A DNA stretch of 5,217 nucleotides. Origin: Chloroflexota bacterium (lineage in GTDB: Bacteria > Chloroflexota > Anaerolineae > Aggregatilineales > UBA2796). A model generated the notes under the pieces. That model was not told the DNA's origin, searched no databases, and was given only the letters and a program-made list of their open reading frames with translations. How positions within the stretch are numbered: position 1 is the stretch's first letter; each line of letters opens with the position of its first letter. Below are positions 1-5,217 of this stretch, in pieces. A program made the position numbers and the translations under genes. The stretch is from contig JAGHYP010000200.1 in NCBI GenBank assembly GCA_017743585.1, positions 1-5,217 on the forward strand, written 5' to 3'.

Positions 1-25
1 GCTGATCCCTCACACACGCCGGAAG

Positions 26-55
26 GCGACGGGCAGATTCGCGCCTGCCCGTCGC
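26..55 (-). terminator. Stem-loop after the solute-binding protein gene, probable terminator
   Basis: A perfect 11-bp inverted repeat lies here: left arm GCGACGGGCAG (26-36), 8-nt loop (37-44), right arm CTGCCCGTCGC (45-55). It sits 17 nt beyond the stop codon of the minus-strand binding-protein gene, where an intrinsic terminator is expected. On the minus strand the bases after the stem are not T-rich, so it is not a textbook Rho-independent terminator. It may still terminate transcription, or it may stabilise the 3' end of the mRNA. The inverted repeat is seen directly; the role is inferred. Confidence 0.5.
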
Positions 56-67
56 GTGCCGCGGCAC
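56..67. repeat. 12-bp perfect palindrome GTGCCGCGGCAC
   Basis: GTGCCGCGGCAC is its own reverse complement and directly abuts the larger stem-loop at 26-55, six bases from the binding-protein stop codon. It could extend the 3' hairpin structure of that transcript or be a protein-binding site. It could also be chance in GC-rich DNA. No function can be assigned from sequence alone. Confidence 0.35.
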
Positions 68-72
68 ATCAC

Positions 73-894
73 TCACGGTTGGAAGAGGAAGAACCATTTG
101 TTCTCGAGATACTTCAGGTAACCGTCGTAGCGCATGGAAGCAAGCGCTAGATTGAACGGCTCGACCAGATCGCTGCCTTTCGGGAAGGCGAAACCGAGCG
201 GATCCATGCCGATGATATCGTCCAGCAGCTTCAACTTGTTGGCGGTCGCGCCGATGAAGCCGACGCCACTGACTGTGTCCGCCACCACGGCGTCCACGTC
301 GCCTTTGATCAGCGCCTCAACGGCGATGGCGAAGCCGTCATACGGCACGATGCGCGTCGCTTCGTTCTCCGCGCCGACGATATCGAGCGCTACAAAGTAG
401 GACGTGGTGCCAGGGTGCGCGCCGAACTTGTAGGCGGCGTTCTCGCGCAGCTCCTTCAGGCTCTTGAAGCGCGTTTCGTCGGCGCGCACCAGCAAGCGCA
501 GCTCGACCACTGTGAACGGGTCGGAGAAATCCACCAATTCCTTGCGCTCTTCCTTGATAGTGATTCCGACGTGCGCTAGGTCGTACTCGCGCCGATTTAT
601 CGCTGCCAACATGCCGTCCCAAGCGCGCTCCTCATGCTTGAGGACGCAGTTCAGGCGGCGGCAGATCTCGTCCAACAGCTCGTACTCGAAGCCGACATTC
701 TTGCCGAGCGTCTGATCCACGAAGGCGAAAGGCGTGTAATCGTTCGATGAGACGGCTGTGATCACGCGACCGCCAAGATCGGGCAAGATCGGCGGAATGC
801 GCTGAGTTGGGTCATCTTGCGCCCTGACGGCAGGCACGCTCAGCGCCAGCGTGATCAACGCTGCTATGGCTAGGAGCAGTTTGCTGTGCCTCAC
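73..894 (-). CDS. Family-3 (amino-acid type) ABC solute-binding protein
   Basis: A 273-residue secreted binding protein of the SBP_bac_3 family, which captures small polar solutes, usually amino acids, for an ABC importer. I chose the GTG at 894 because a Lys-led hydrophobic signal peptide (about residues 3-22, likely cleavage AVRA|Q at 25) begins there and a GGGGGAG ribosome site lies 10 nt upstream; an ATG 90 nt further upstream adds an implausible leader. Family landmarks: lobe-1 strand at 43-58; GFEYELLDEI (68-77), the usual start of the first helix; TIKEERKELVDFSDPF (112-127), whose Arg117 matches the carboxylate-binding arginine; GTT at 162-164; DAVVAD (201-206) with the ligand-amine aspartate; and the C-terminal DGYLKYLENKWF (257-268). 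Length is normal. There is no lipobox cysteine. No permease or ATPase is adjacent, so it is an orphan here, and the ligand cannot be named. The gene diverges from the flavin transporter operon. Confidence 0.9.
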   Translation of the reverse strand: MRHSKLLLAIAALITLALSVPAVRAQDDPTQRIPPILPDLGGRVITAVSSNDYTPFAFVDQTLGKNVGFEYELLDEICRRLNCVLKHEERAWDGMLAAINRREYDLAHVGITIKEERKELVDFSDPFTVVELRLLVRADETRFKSLKELRENAAYKFGAHPGTTSYFVALDIVGAENEATRIVPYDGFAIAVEALIKGDVDAVVADTVSGVGFIGATANKLKLLDDIIGMDPLGFAFPKGSDLVEPFNLALASMRYDGYLKYLENKWFFLFQP

Positions 895-902
895 AGGAAT
901 CT

Positions 903-911
903 CTCTCCCCC
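903..911 (-). promoter_or_regulatory. Ribosome binding site that decides the binding-protein start
   Basis: On the minus strand the sequence reads GGGGGAGAG, followed by 8 nt and then GTG at 894. It supports the GTG over the upstream ATG at 984, because the purine-rich tract would be buried inside the coding region if the longer frame were used. Confidence 0.6.
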
Positions 912-949
912 AAACGCATGAACTTGAAGGCGGGTAATTGCGCAGCCAG

Positions 950-977
950 TTTATCACAGCCTGAGCGCCCTTGCCAC
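950..977 (-). promoter_or_regulatory. Candidate promoter for the binding-protein gene
   Basis: On the minus strand GTGGCA (977-972, 4/6 to the -35 consensus) and GATAAA (955-950, 4/6 to the -10 consensus) are separated by 16 nt. A TG one base upstream of the -10 gives an extended -10 (TGTGATAAA). Transcription would begin near 943, giving a leader of about 50 nt before GTG 894. This is motif matching only, and an AT-rich patch at about 1000-1048 is an alternative site. Confidence 0.3.
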
Positions 978-997
978 AGTGCAACCTGACTAATCAC

Positions 998-1026
998 TTG
1001 TGTTTTTTGGCGCAAAGTGGTATATT
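998..1026 (+). promoter_or_regulatory. Candidate sigma-70-like promoter for the riboswitch operon
   Basis: TTGTGT (998-1003) and TATATT (1021-1026, 5/6 to the -10 consensus) are separated by 17 nt in the only AT-rich stretch of the intergenic region. Transcription from it would begin near 1033, about 18 nt before the FMN aptamer, which is the expected spacing. An alternative -10 is TACAAT (1033-1038), but it has no good -35 at 16-18 nt. The position relative to the riboswitch makes a promoter here very likely; the exact hexamers are less certain. Confidence 0.5.
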
Positions 1027-1050
1027 CTTCGATACAATAAACGAAATGCA

Positions 1051-1190
1051 GACCTTCGGGGCGGGGTGGAATTCCCCACCGGCGGTGATGCGCCTTGAGC
1101 GCCTAGCCCGCGACCCGTCTCAGCTCCGCGCTGAGCGGTGGATTCGGTGAGACACCGAAGCCGACGGTCATAGTCCGGATGGGAGAAGGT
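1051..1190 (+). ncRNA. FMN riboswitch aptamer (RFN element)
   Basis: This cis-regulatory RNA binds flavin mononucleotide and normally represses the downstream gene when FMN is abundant. The hallmark RFN segments are present in order: CTTCGGGGCGGGGTGGAATT, then CCCCACCGGCGGT, AGCCCGCGACC, TTCGGTGAGACACCGAAGCC, GACGGTCATAGTCCGGATGG and GAGAAGGT. The closing P1 helix pairs ACCTTC (1052-1057) with GAAGGT (1185-1190). The variable hairpins are also intact: GCGC/GCGC around CTTGA (1090-1102) and CTCAGC/GCTGAG around TCCGC (1119-1135). All multi-loop arms are therefore accounted for, and nothing suggests a degenerate aptamer. It lies 142 nt before the start of the permease gene, so it should control the whole three-gene transporter operon and points to riboflavin or a related flavin as the substrate. 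Confidence 0.97.
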
Positions 1191-1332
1191 TAACGGCAAG
1201 GCTCGAGCAATTGTGAGGCAGGCCTTGCTGTCGCTGCATGGCAATTTAAGCTAACTCCGCGCTTACGCGCCGCGAGTGCGCTTCGCTTCCTCTGCGCCCG
1301 TCCCGATGCTGCTCAGCAATCGAGGGATGCTC
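1191..1332 (+). promoter_or_regulatory. Leader between aptamer and ribX, probable expression platform
   Basis: No gene is seen in this 142-nt leader. It contains a 7-bp stem, GCAAGGC (1196-1202) with GCCTTGC (1222-1228) and a 19-nt loop, that is not followed by a U-run. GCGC/GCGC around TTAC (1259-1270) is a second small stem. A third hairpin, TGCT/AGCA (1307-1318), sits immediately before the ribosome site. TTCCTC (1287-1292) can pair with GAGGGA (1322-1327) and would bury the Shine-Dalgarno sequence. The absence of a terminator-like poly-U stem and this possible sequestration favour control at translation initiation over transcription termination. The pairings are read from sequence; the switching mechanism is inferred. 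Confidence 0.45.
1322..1326 (+). promoter_or_regulatory. Ribosome binding site that decides the ribX start
   Basis: GAGGG lies 6 nt before ATG 1333. The in-frame ATG at 1327 touches the motif directly and the ATG at 1306 and GTG at 1276 have no purine-rich site, so 1333 is the preferred start. The same bases can pair with TTCCTC at 1287-1292, which may be how the riboswitch acts. Confidence 0.6.
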
Positions 1333-2166
1333 ATGGCGCAGACGATCAGCCAAACTGCACAACCTGCTCAGCCGCCTTACACCAAGCCGCGCTTCGCGTT
1401 CCTCCGCCGCCTTTGGTATCGGCTGCCCGCCTTGCTGGTCGCACTGGCCATCTTGGCACTGTGGCACTTCCAAACGCGCGAGTCCGCCAGTCTTGCTTTC
1501 GTGATCGCCACGCCTGAGGCAGTCTGGCAGACTTTTGGGCAGCTGCTGAGCAACGGCACGCTGCTCAACCATCTCGGCACGACCGTGCTGGAGGTAGCGC
1601 TCGGACTGTGCTTGGGCGTGCCGAGCGCCTTGCTGCTCGGCTACCTGATCGCGCGCAACCGCTTCGCTGAGCGCACGCTGGGGCCGTATGTGGTCGGCTT
1701 TCAGGCAGTGCCGCTGATCGCCATCGCCCCGATCCTGATCACGCGCTTGGGCGGCCCTGGCATCGCCTCTGTGAGCGTTGTCGCCGCCTTAATCGTGTTC
1801 TTCCCGATGCTGATGTCCGCGTTTGTGGGTATTCGCAGCGTGCCTGCTGAGCTGCGCGAGTTGTTCCGCGCCCTGAATGCCTCGCCATGGCAGACCTTCT
1901 ATCGCCTTGAGCTGCCATCTGCTGCGCCGTCGCTATTTGGCGGCTTGAAGGTCAGCGTGACTCTGGCAGTAGTAGGCACAGTGGTGGGCGAGGCATACGG
2001 CGCGACAGCAGGCCTAGGGTTCATGATTTTCTCATCGCGCTTTGTGTATAACCCTGCAGGCGTCATGGTTGGCGTCTTCACGCTGACGGCGCTCGCGCTC
2101 TTGCTCTATGAAGGCGTAGCGCGTCTGGAGCGACGTGCGCTGCGCTGGCGTGCGCCGCAACCATGA
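1333..2166 (+). CDS. ribX: ABC transporter permease, RibX-type flavin importer
   Basis: A 277-residue membrane permease of the BPD_transp_1 family (SsuC/TauC/ThiX-like). It should form the channel of the importer, probably as a homodimer because only one permease gene is present. A Gln/Pro-rich cytoplasmic leader (1-20) precedes about six hydrophobic segments, near residues 31-44, 80-104, 117-135, 143-164, 207-221 and 242-259. The cytoplasmic coupling (EAA) loop is recognisable at 172-195: ELRELFRALNASPWQTFY, followed by LELP. Its usual conserved Gly is replaced by Asn182. This loop would dock on the ATPase encoded two genes downstream. The gene is first behind the FMN riboswitch and 41 nt ahead of the binding protein. 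Family membership is clear. Flavin specificity is inferred from the riboswitch and from the known RibXY arrangement; without that context a nitrate/sulfonate/thiamine-precursor permease would be the default call. Confidence 0.9.
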   Translation: MAQTISQTAQPAQPPYTKPRFAFLRRLWYRLPALLVALAILALWHFQTRESASLAFVIATPEAVWQTFGQLLSNGTLLNHLGTTVLEVALGLCLGVPSALLLGYLIARNRFAERTLGPYVVGFQAVPLIAIAPILITRLGGPGIASVSVVAALIVFFPMLMSAFVGIRSVPAELRELFRALNASPWQTFYRLELPSAAPSLFGGLKVSVTLAVVGTVVGEAYGATAGLGFMIFSSRFVYNPAGVMVGVFTLTALALLLYEGVARLERRALRWRAPQP

Positions 2167-2195
2167 CCATAGCTTCAGCTTCACAACTCCATCCT

Positions 2196-2201
2196 AAGAG
2201 G
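2196..2201 (+). promoter_or_regulatory. Ribosome binding site of ribY
   Basis: AAGAGG lies 6 nt before ATG 2208 and fixes the start at the methionine that opens the lipoprotein signal peptide. It is the best ribosome site in the operon, which fits the usual need for excess binding protein over permease. Confidence 0.6.
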
Positions 2202-2207
2202 TAGATC

Positions 2208-3419
2208 ATGCGAAAGTTGCTAGCTGTTCTGTTGGCCTTGAGCCTCGTGCTCTCAGCGTGCGTAGTGACAGGCGAGCCACAGGTCGGCGTCGCGAAGAAA
2301 GAGCAAGGCGAGGTGAAGAAGGAAGGAGGCGGGTCTAGTGTAGGCAAAGAAGCTCACAGCGCGCCGACTGCTGAACCGACTACCGAGCCAACCGCTGAAC
2401 CGACTGCGGAGGCAACTACCGAACCAACCGCTGAACCAACTGCTGAACCAACTATCGAGCCGACGCGCGGCGCTACGCTGCCCCGCCGAGATGGCTCGAC
2501 GAGCAACTCCGAGCTGACGCCGATCACGCTCTTCTTGGGCTACATCCCGAACGTGCAGTTCGCGCCCGTCTACGTGGCGATCGACCAAGGCTTCTTCCGC
2601 GAGAATGGCATCGAGCTGACCATCGAACACGGCTTCGATGAGACCGACGGCTTGACGCGCATCGCCACGAACAACCTGCAATTCGGCATGATCAGCGGCG
2701 AGCAGGTGCTGTTGGCGCGCGCGCGAGGCGCACCCGTGAAGTATTTCTTCCGTTGGTATCAGCGCTTCCCTGTCGGCGTGATGGTGCCGAAGGATAGCCC
2801 GATCCGCAAGCCGCAGGACTTGAAAGGCAAGATCGTCGGCGTGCCGGGTAAGTTCGGCGCCAGCTACTTCGGCTTGAAGGCGCTGTTGAACGCAGCTAAG
2901 CTGGAAGAGGGCGACCTGCGCGAGGTGCGCGCTATCGGCTACGATACCGCGCCAATCTTCTGCGAGCGGCAAGTGGACGCCTCGGTCATTTACATCGCCA
3001 ATGAGCCGCTGCAGATCGCGGCGCGCTGCTTCGAAGTGGACGTGATCGCCATCAGCGATTACGCCGATCTGGTCTCGAATGGCTTGGTCACTAACGAGAA
3101 GACCATCGCCGAGCGCCCTGAGCTGGTGCGCGGCATGGCAGAAGCATACGGGCGCGGCCTAGCGCTGACCATTGCCAACCCTGACCTCGCTTACCAGATC
3201 AGCCGCAAATTCGTGGAAAATCTGGCTGAGGACGATCCGATCCAAAAGCAGGTCTTGCTGCGCTCGATCGAGCTATGGAAGGCCGAGCGACTCGGCGAAA
3301 GCACGGACGAGTCATGGCGCTTGACGGCTGAGACGCTCGTCTCGATGGGCTTGATCGACTCAATTGAAGGCTATCAGGACGCTTACACGAACGAATTCCT
3401 GCCTGAGTCGTACGAGTAG
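2208..3419 (+). CDS. ribY: RibY-type riboflavin-binding lipoprotein (NMT1/THI5-like)
   Basis: A 403-residue extracytoplasmic binding protein that should capture riboflavin and deliver it to RibX. The signal peptide ends in the lipobox LSAC, so Cys18 would be lipidated and anchor the protein to the outer face of the membrane. A Lys/Glu/Gly-rich stretch (19-50) and eight four-residue units of Glu-Pro-Thr type (56-86) form a flexible tether. The NMT1/THI5-like domain follows from about residue 104, with GYIPNVQFAPVYVA (111-124), QGFFRENGIELTIE (127-140), MISGEQ (161-166), VMVPKDSPI (191-199) and DLKGKIVGVPG (204-214). This fold otherwise binds pyrimidine thiamine precursors, nitrate or sulfonates. 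Placement behind an FMN riboswitch, and resemblance to the RibY proteins of Chloroflexus relatives, point to a flavin. The long tether makes it larger than typical members. Specificity is inferred, since I cannot assign binding-site residues by eye. Confidence 0.9.
   Translation: MRKLLAVLLALSLVLSACVVTGEPQVGVAKKEQGEVKKEGGGSSVGKEAHSAPTAEPTTEPTAEPTAEATTEPTAEPTAEPTIEPTRGATLPRRDGSTSNSELTPITLFLGYIPNVQFAPVYVAIDQGFFRENGIELTIEHGFDETDGLTRIATNNLQFGMISGEQVLLARARGAPVKYFFRWYQRFPVGVMVPKDSPIRKPQDLKGKIVGVPGKFGASYFGLKALLNAAKLEEGDLREVRAIGYDTAPIFCERQVDASVIYIANEPLQIAARCFEVDVIAISDYADLVSNGLVTNEKTIAERPELVRGMAEAYGRGLALTIANPDLAYQISRKFVENLAEDDPIQKQVLLRSIELWKAERLGESTDESWRLTAETLVSMGLIDSIEGYQDAYTNEFLPESYE
2373..2465 (+). 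repeat. 12-bp coding repeat array (Glu-Pro-Thr linker)
   Basis: About eight imperfect 12-bp units of the type GAACCNACYGCT encode EPTA, EPTT or EPTI. One unit reads EATT, where proline has changed to alanine. The array lies inside ribY, between the lipid anchor and the binding domain. Third-position differences between units show that it is not a fresh expansion, although near-identical units at 2421-2456 could allow slippage. The likely role is an extended, possibly O-glycosylated, spacer across the cell envelope. Confidence 0.85.
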
Positions 3420-3423
3420 CGTC

Positions 3424-4167
3424 ATGTTGCGTCTTGAGGGCGTCTGGCAGCGCTTCGGCGCGCTAGAGGTGCTGCACAACATCAGTTTTGAGCTAGCGGC
3501 AGGCGAGTTCGTCTGTCTGATCGGGCCGAGCGGCTGCGGCAAGACGACCTTGCTGCGCATCGCGGCCGGCTTGCTGAAGCCGAGCGCAGGTCAGGCGCTC
3601 TTCAACGGCGAGCCGATCTCAGCGCCGCTCCCTGAGATCGGCATCTTGTTCCAACAGCCAACCTTGCTGCCTTATCTCAGCACGCGCGCCAACGTGGAGC
3701 TGCCTTTGGCGTTGCGCGGCGTATCGCGCGCGGCGCGCCGCAGCATCGCTCAGCAGGCGCTCGCTCAACTGGGATTGGCGGAATTCGCTGAGGCGTATCC
3801 GAGCCAGCTCTCAGGCGGCATGGCGCAGCGCGCTGCGCTCGGACGCGCCCTAGTCCAGAATCCAGCGGTCTTGCTGATGGATGAGCCGTTCAGCGCGCTG
3901 GACGCCATGACGCGCGAGCTGATGCAGCTGGAGCTGCTCGACCTATGGCAGCGCACGCGCAAGACAATCCTGATGGTGACGCACAGCATCACAGAGGCGA
4001 TCTTCATGGCGGATCGCGTCTTGGTGCTGACGGCGCGCCCGGGCAGGCTCAGCGCGACGCTCGACGTGCCGTTGCCGCGGCCGCGCCGCTTGGCGATGGT
4101 GCATTCGCCCGAGTTCGGCGCGTTGGCGGCGCAGCTGCGCAGTCATATCAACGCGCCCGGCCTCTAA
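3424..4167 (+). CDS. ABC transporter ATP-binding protein of the flavin importer
   Basis: A 247-residue ATPase that would power the RibX/RibY importer from the cytoplasmic side. All nucleotide-binding elements are intact: Walker A GPSGCGKTT (34-42), Q-loop Gln77 in LFQQP, signature LSGGMAQR (129-136), Walker B VLLMDEP (149-155) with catalytic Glu154, D-loop SALD (157-160) and switch His187 in VTHS. It belongs to the nitrate/sulfonate/taurine group (SsuB/TauB/ThiZ-like), matching the families of its two neighbours. I chose ATG 3424 because homology starts at once (MLRLEGVWQRFG) and the start is only 4 nt after the ribY stop. The only ribosome site is a weak GAG at 3414-3416, so translation is probably coupled to ribY. 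A longer in-frame TTG start at 3364 would overlap ribY and is unlikely. By analogy with ThiZ it could be called RibZ, but the name is not settled. The stop codon overlaps that of the convergent kinase. Confidence 0.93.
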   Translation: MLRLEGVWQRFGALEVLHNISFELAAGEFVCLIGPSGCGKTTLLRIAAGLLKPSAGQALFNGEPISAPLPEIGILFQQPTLLPYLSTRANVELPLALRGVSRAARRSIAQQALAQLGLAEFAEAYPSQLSGGMAQRAALGRALVQNPAVLLMDEPFSALDAMTRELMQLELLDLWQRTRKTILMVTHSITEAIFMADRVLVLTARPGRLSATLDVPLPRPRRLAMVHSPEFGALAAQLRSHINAPGL

Positions 4168-5217
4168 GAGCCGTCCTCTTGGAGCAACGGCAGCCAAAAG
4201 CTGAAGATGCTGCCGATGCCCGCTTCGCTATTGACCCACACTTTGCCGCCGTGCCGCTCGATCACTGTGCGCACAAGGCTCAAGCCCAGCCCTGTGCCGC
4301 TGATGTGTTCAGTGCCCGGCTCTCGCGCGCGGTAGAAGCTGCTGAACAGCCGCTCTTGCCGCTCCTTGCTGATTCCGTAGCCGTTATCTTGCACCTCGAA
4401 GAGCAGGCGGCGCTCTTTGGCGCTCAGCCGCACTTGGATCAAGCCGCCATCAGGCGTGTACTTGATGGCGTTATCAATCAGGTTACCTATGGCGCGCTGC
4501 AGCTGCGAAGCGTTGCCGCGCACGCGCAAGGGAGTGCTGGGCAGCTGTGTGGTGAGCGTGTGACGCTTCAGCGCGATTGCGTCGCGCTGCGCTTCAAGCT
4601 CAGCTGCCACCAGCTCGTTGAAATTGACCACTTGCCAGCCCGCCTCGCGCTCGCTCTCAATCTTCTCTAAAGTCAGCAGGTCTTCGATCAACATGCGCAT
4701 GGTCTGATGCGCGTCGCGCACGCTCTGAATGTAGCGCTTTTGCCGATCGTTGAACGCATAACTGCCGAGCGTATCGAGCAGCATCTCGAAGTAATTGATT
4801 GCCACGCTGAGCGGATTGCGCAGATCGTGAGACGCCATGCGGAGCATGTGCGATTTGATCTCTTCGAGGTCGCGCACTTCGGCGTATAGGCGCGCTTGGC
4901 GCAGCGCAGAGGCGATCTGGCTGCCCAGCGCTTCCACCATCATGCGCTCCTCCTCGCTGAAGTGCCGATCGTGGCGGCTTTCCAGCGCCAACGCCACGCC
5001 GACGACTTCAGTGTGCAAGGTGTCAGCAGTCGTCGGCGCTGTGGCAAGTGGTATGATCAACAAGGCGCGCACGGCGTGAGCCACCATGAATTCGCGCAGC
5101 GCCCCAGAGAGCAGGCGCGATTCAATGCTGTAGCCGCCGCTGCGTTGCGTAGCTATGGCATGGCGCACTTCGGGCAGGCTATCGAGCGCATATACGCTGC
5201 CGGGCCGCGGCAAGGCG
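4164..5217 (-). CDS. Sensor histidine kinase with GAF domain, 5' end beyond the window
   Basis: Partial gene: the frame stays open to the right edge, so the start and N-terminus lie outside. The 351 codons visible encode the C-terminal part of a two-component sensor kinase, which autophosphorylates on histidine and passes the phosphate to a response regulator not seen here. Positions below count from the TTG at 5213. Residues about 1-110 look like the end of a GAF sensory domain, typically VVGVALALESR then HFSEEERMMVEALGSQIASA, and a short helical linker follows. The HisKA domain has ASHDLRNPLS with phospho-acceptor His129. The ATPase domain has N box NLIDNAIKYT (244-253, Asn248), G1 DNGYG (276-280), F box LFSSFYRARE (289-298) and G2 GTGLGLSLV (306-314). 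All catalytic boxes are intact. No membrane segment is seen in this part, so it may be cytosolic. The signal it senses is unknown. It runs toward the transporter operon. Confidence 0.93.
   Translation of the reverse strand, partial: ALPRPGSVYALDSLPEVRHAIATQRSGGYSIESRLLSGALREFMVAHAVRALLIIPLATAPTTADTLHTEVVGVALALESRHDRHFSEEERMMVEALGSQIASALRQARLYAEVRDLEEIKSHMLRMASHDLRNPLSVAINYFEMLLDTLGSYAFNDRQKRYIQSVRDAHQTMRMLIEDLLTLEKIESEREAGWQVVNFNELVAAELEAQRDAIALKRHTLTTQLPSTPLRVRGNASQLQRAIGNLIDNAIKYTPDGGLIQVRLSAKERRLLFEVQDNGYGISKERQERLFSSFYRAREPGTEHISGTGLGLSLVRTVIERHGGKVWVNSEAGIGSIFSFWLPLLQEDGS

Noticed and set aside
895..984. 30-codon N-terminal extension of the binding protein from ATG 984
   Set aside because: It would put polar and aromatic residues ahead of a normal signal peptide and would place the strong GGGGGAG site inside the coding region.
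1196..1228. GCAAGGC/GCCTTGC stem as an intrinsic terminator of the riboswitch
   Set aside because: The loop is 19 nt and the bases after the stem are not U-rich, so it does not meet the normal criteria. It is kept only as a possible part of the platform.
990..1244. 84-codon minus-strand open frame across the riboswitch
   Set aside because: It is antisense to the FMN aptamer, whose RNA constraints explain the sequence. There is no recognisable protein similarity.
1276..1332. Longer ribX start at GTG 1276, or ATG 1306 or 1327
   Set aside because: None has a properly spaced ribosome site, and the extra residues resemble leader sequence. GAGGG with 6-nt spacing supports ATG 1333.
2253..2972. 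239-codon open frame on the minus strand opposite ribY
   Set aside because: It is fully antisense to a clearly recognised binding protein. Its translation is rich in Arg, Ala and His with no recognisable domain, which is the expected shadow of a GC-rich gene.
3945..4670. 241-codon plus-strand open frame across the ATPase end and the kinase
   Set aside because: It overlaps two genes with intact catalytic motifs, one in another frame and one antisense. The translation is Ala/His/Arg-rich with no domain, and no ribosome site precedes it.
1..5217. CRISPR array, insertion sequence, tRNA or rRNA
   Set aside because: No spaced direct repeats, terminal inverted repeats with a transposase, or conserved tRNA/rRNA segments were seen on reading through. 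The only tandem repeat is the coding one in ribY.

Overview
The window is 5.2 kb of GC-rich bacterial DNA and looks like part of a Chloroflexota (Chloroflexi) chromosome. The lineage is an inference. It rests on an FMN riboswitch placed directly over a RibX/RibY-type ABC transporter, an arrangement best known from Chloroflexus relatives, and on a substrate-binding lipoprotein whose mature N-terminus is a long Glu-Pro-Thr repeat linker. No rRNA, tRNA or marker gene confirms it.

Layout from left to right. Positions 1-72 hold a strong inverted repeat just after the stop of a minus-strand gene. Positions 73-894 (minus) encode a secreted family-3 (amino-acid type) solute-binding protein with no permease or ATPase of its own in view. 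Positions 895-1332 are a 438-base divergent intergenic region. It contains a candidate minus-strand promoter, a candidate plus-strand promoter, a well-conserved FMN riboswitch (about 1051-1190) and a 142-nt leader that probably holds the expression platform. Positions 1333-4167 (plus) are a compact three-gene operon: permease (ribX), NMT1/THI5-like binding lipoprotein (ribY) and ATPase. Positions 4164-5217 (minus) are a sensor histidine kinase cut by the right window edge, running toward the operon and overlapping its last gene by 4 bp at the stop codons.

How it works together: the three plus-strand genes supply every part of one importer. RibY would capture the vitamin outside the membrane, RibX would form the membrane channel as a homodimer, and the ATPase would drive transport. 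The FMN aptamer would shut the operon down when cytoplasmic FMN is plentiful, so riboflavin (or a close flavin) is the most likely substrate. The flanking binding protein and histidine kinase have no sequence-evident link to flavin uptake.

I see no mobile element, CRISPR array, tRNA or rRNA. The main content is a recognisable flavin-uptake locus rather than a wholly new system. The points worth following up are the riboswitch expression platform without a visible terminator, the orphan binding protein next door, and the end-on-end overlap with the kinase.
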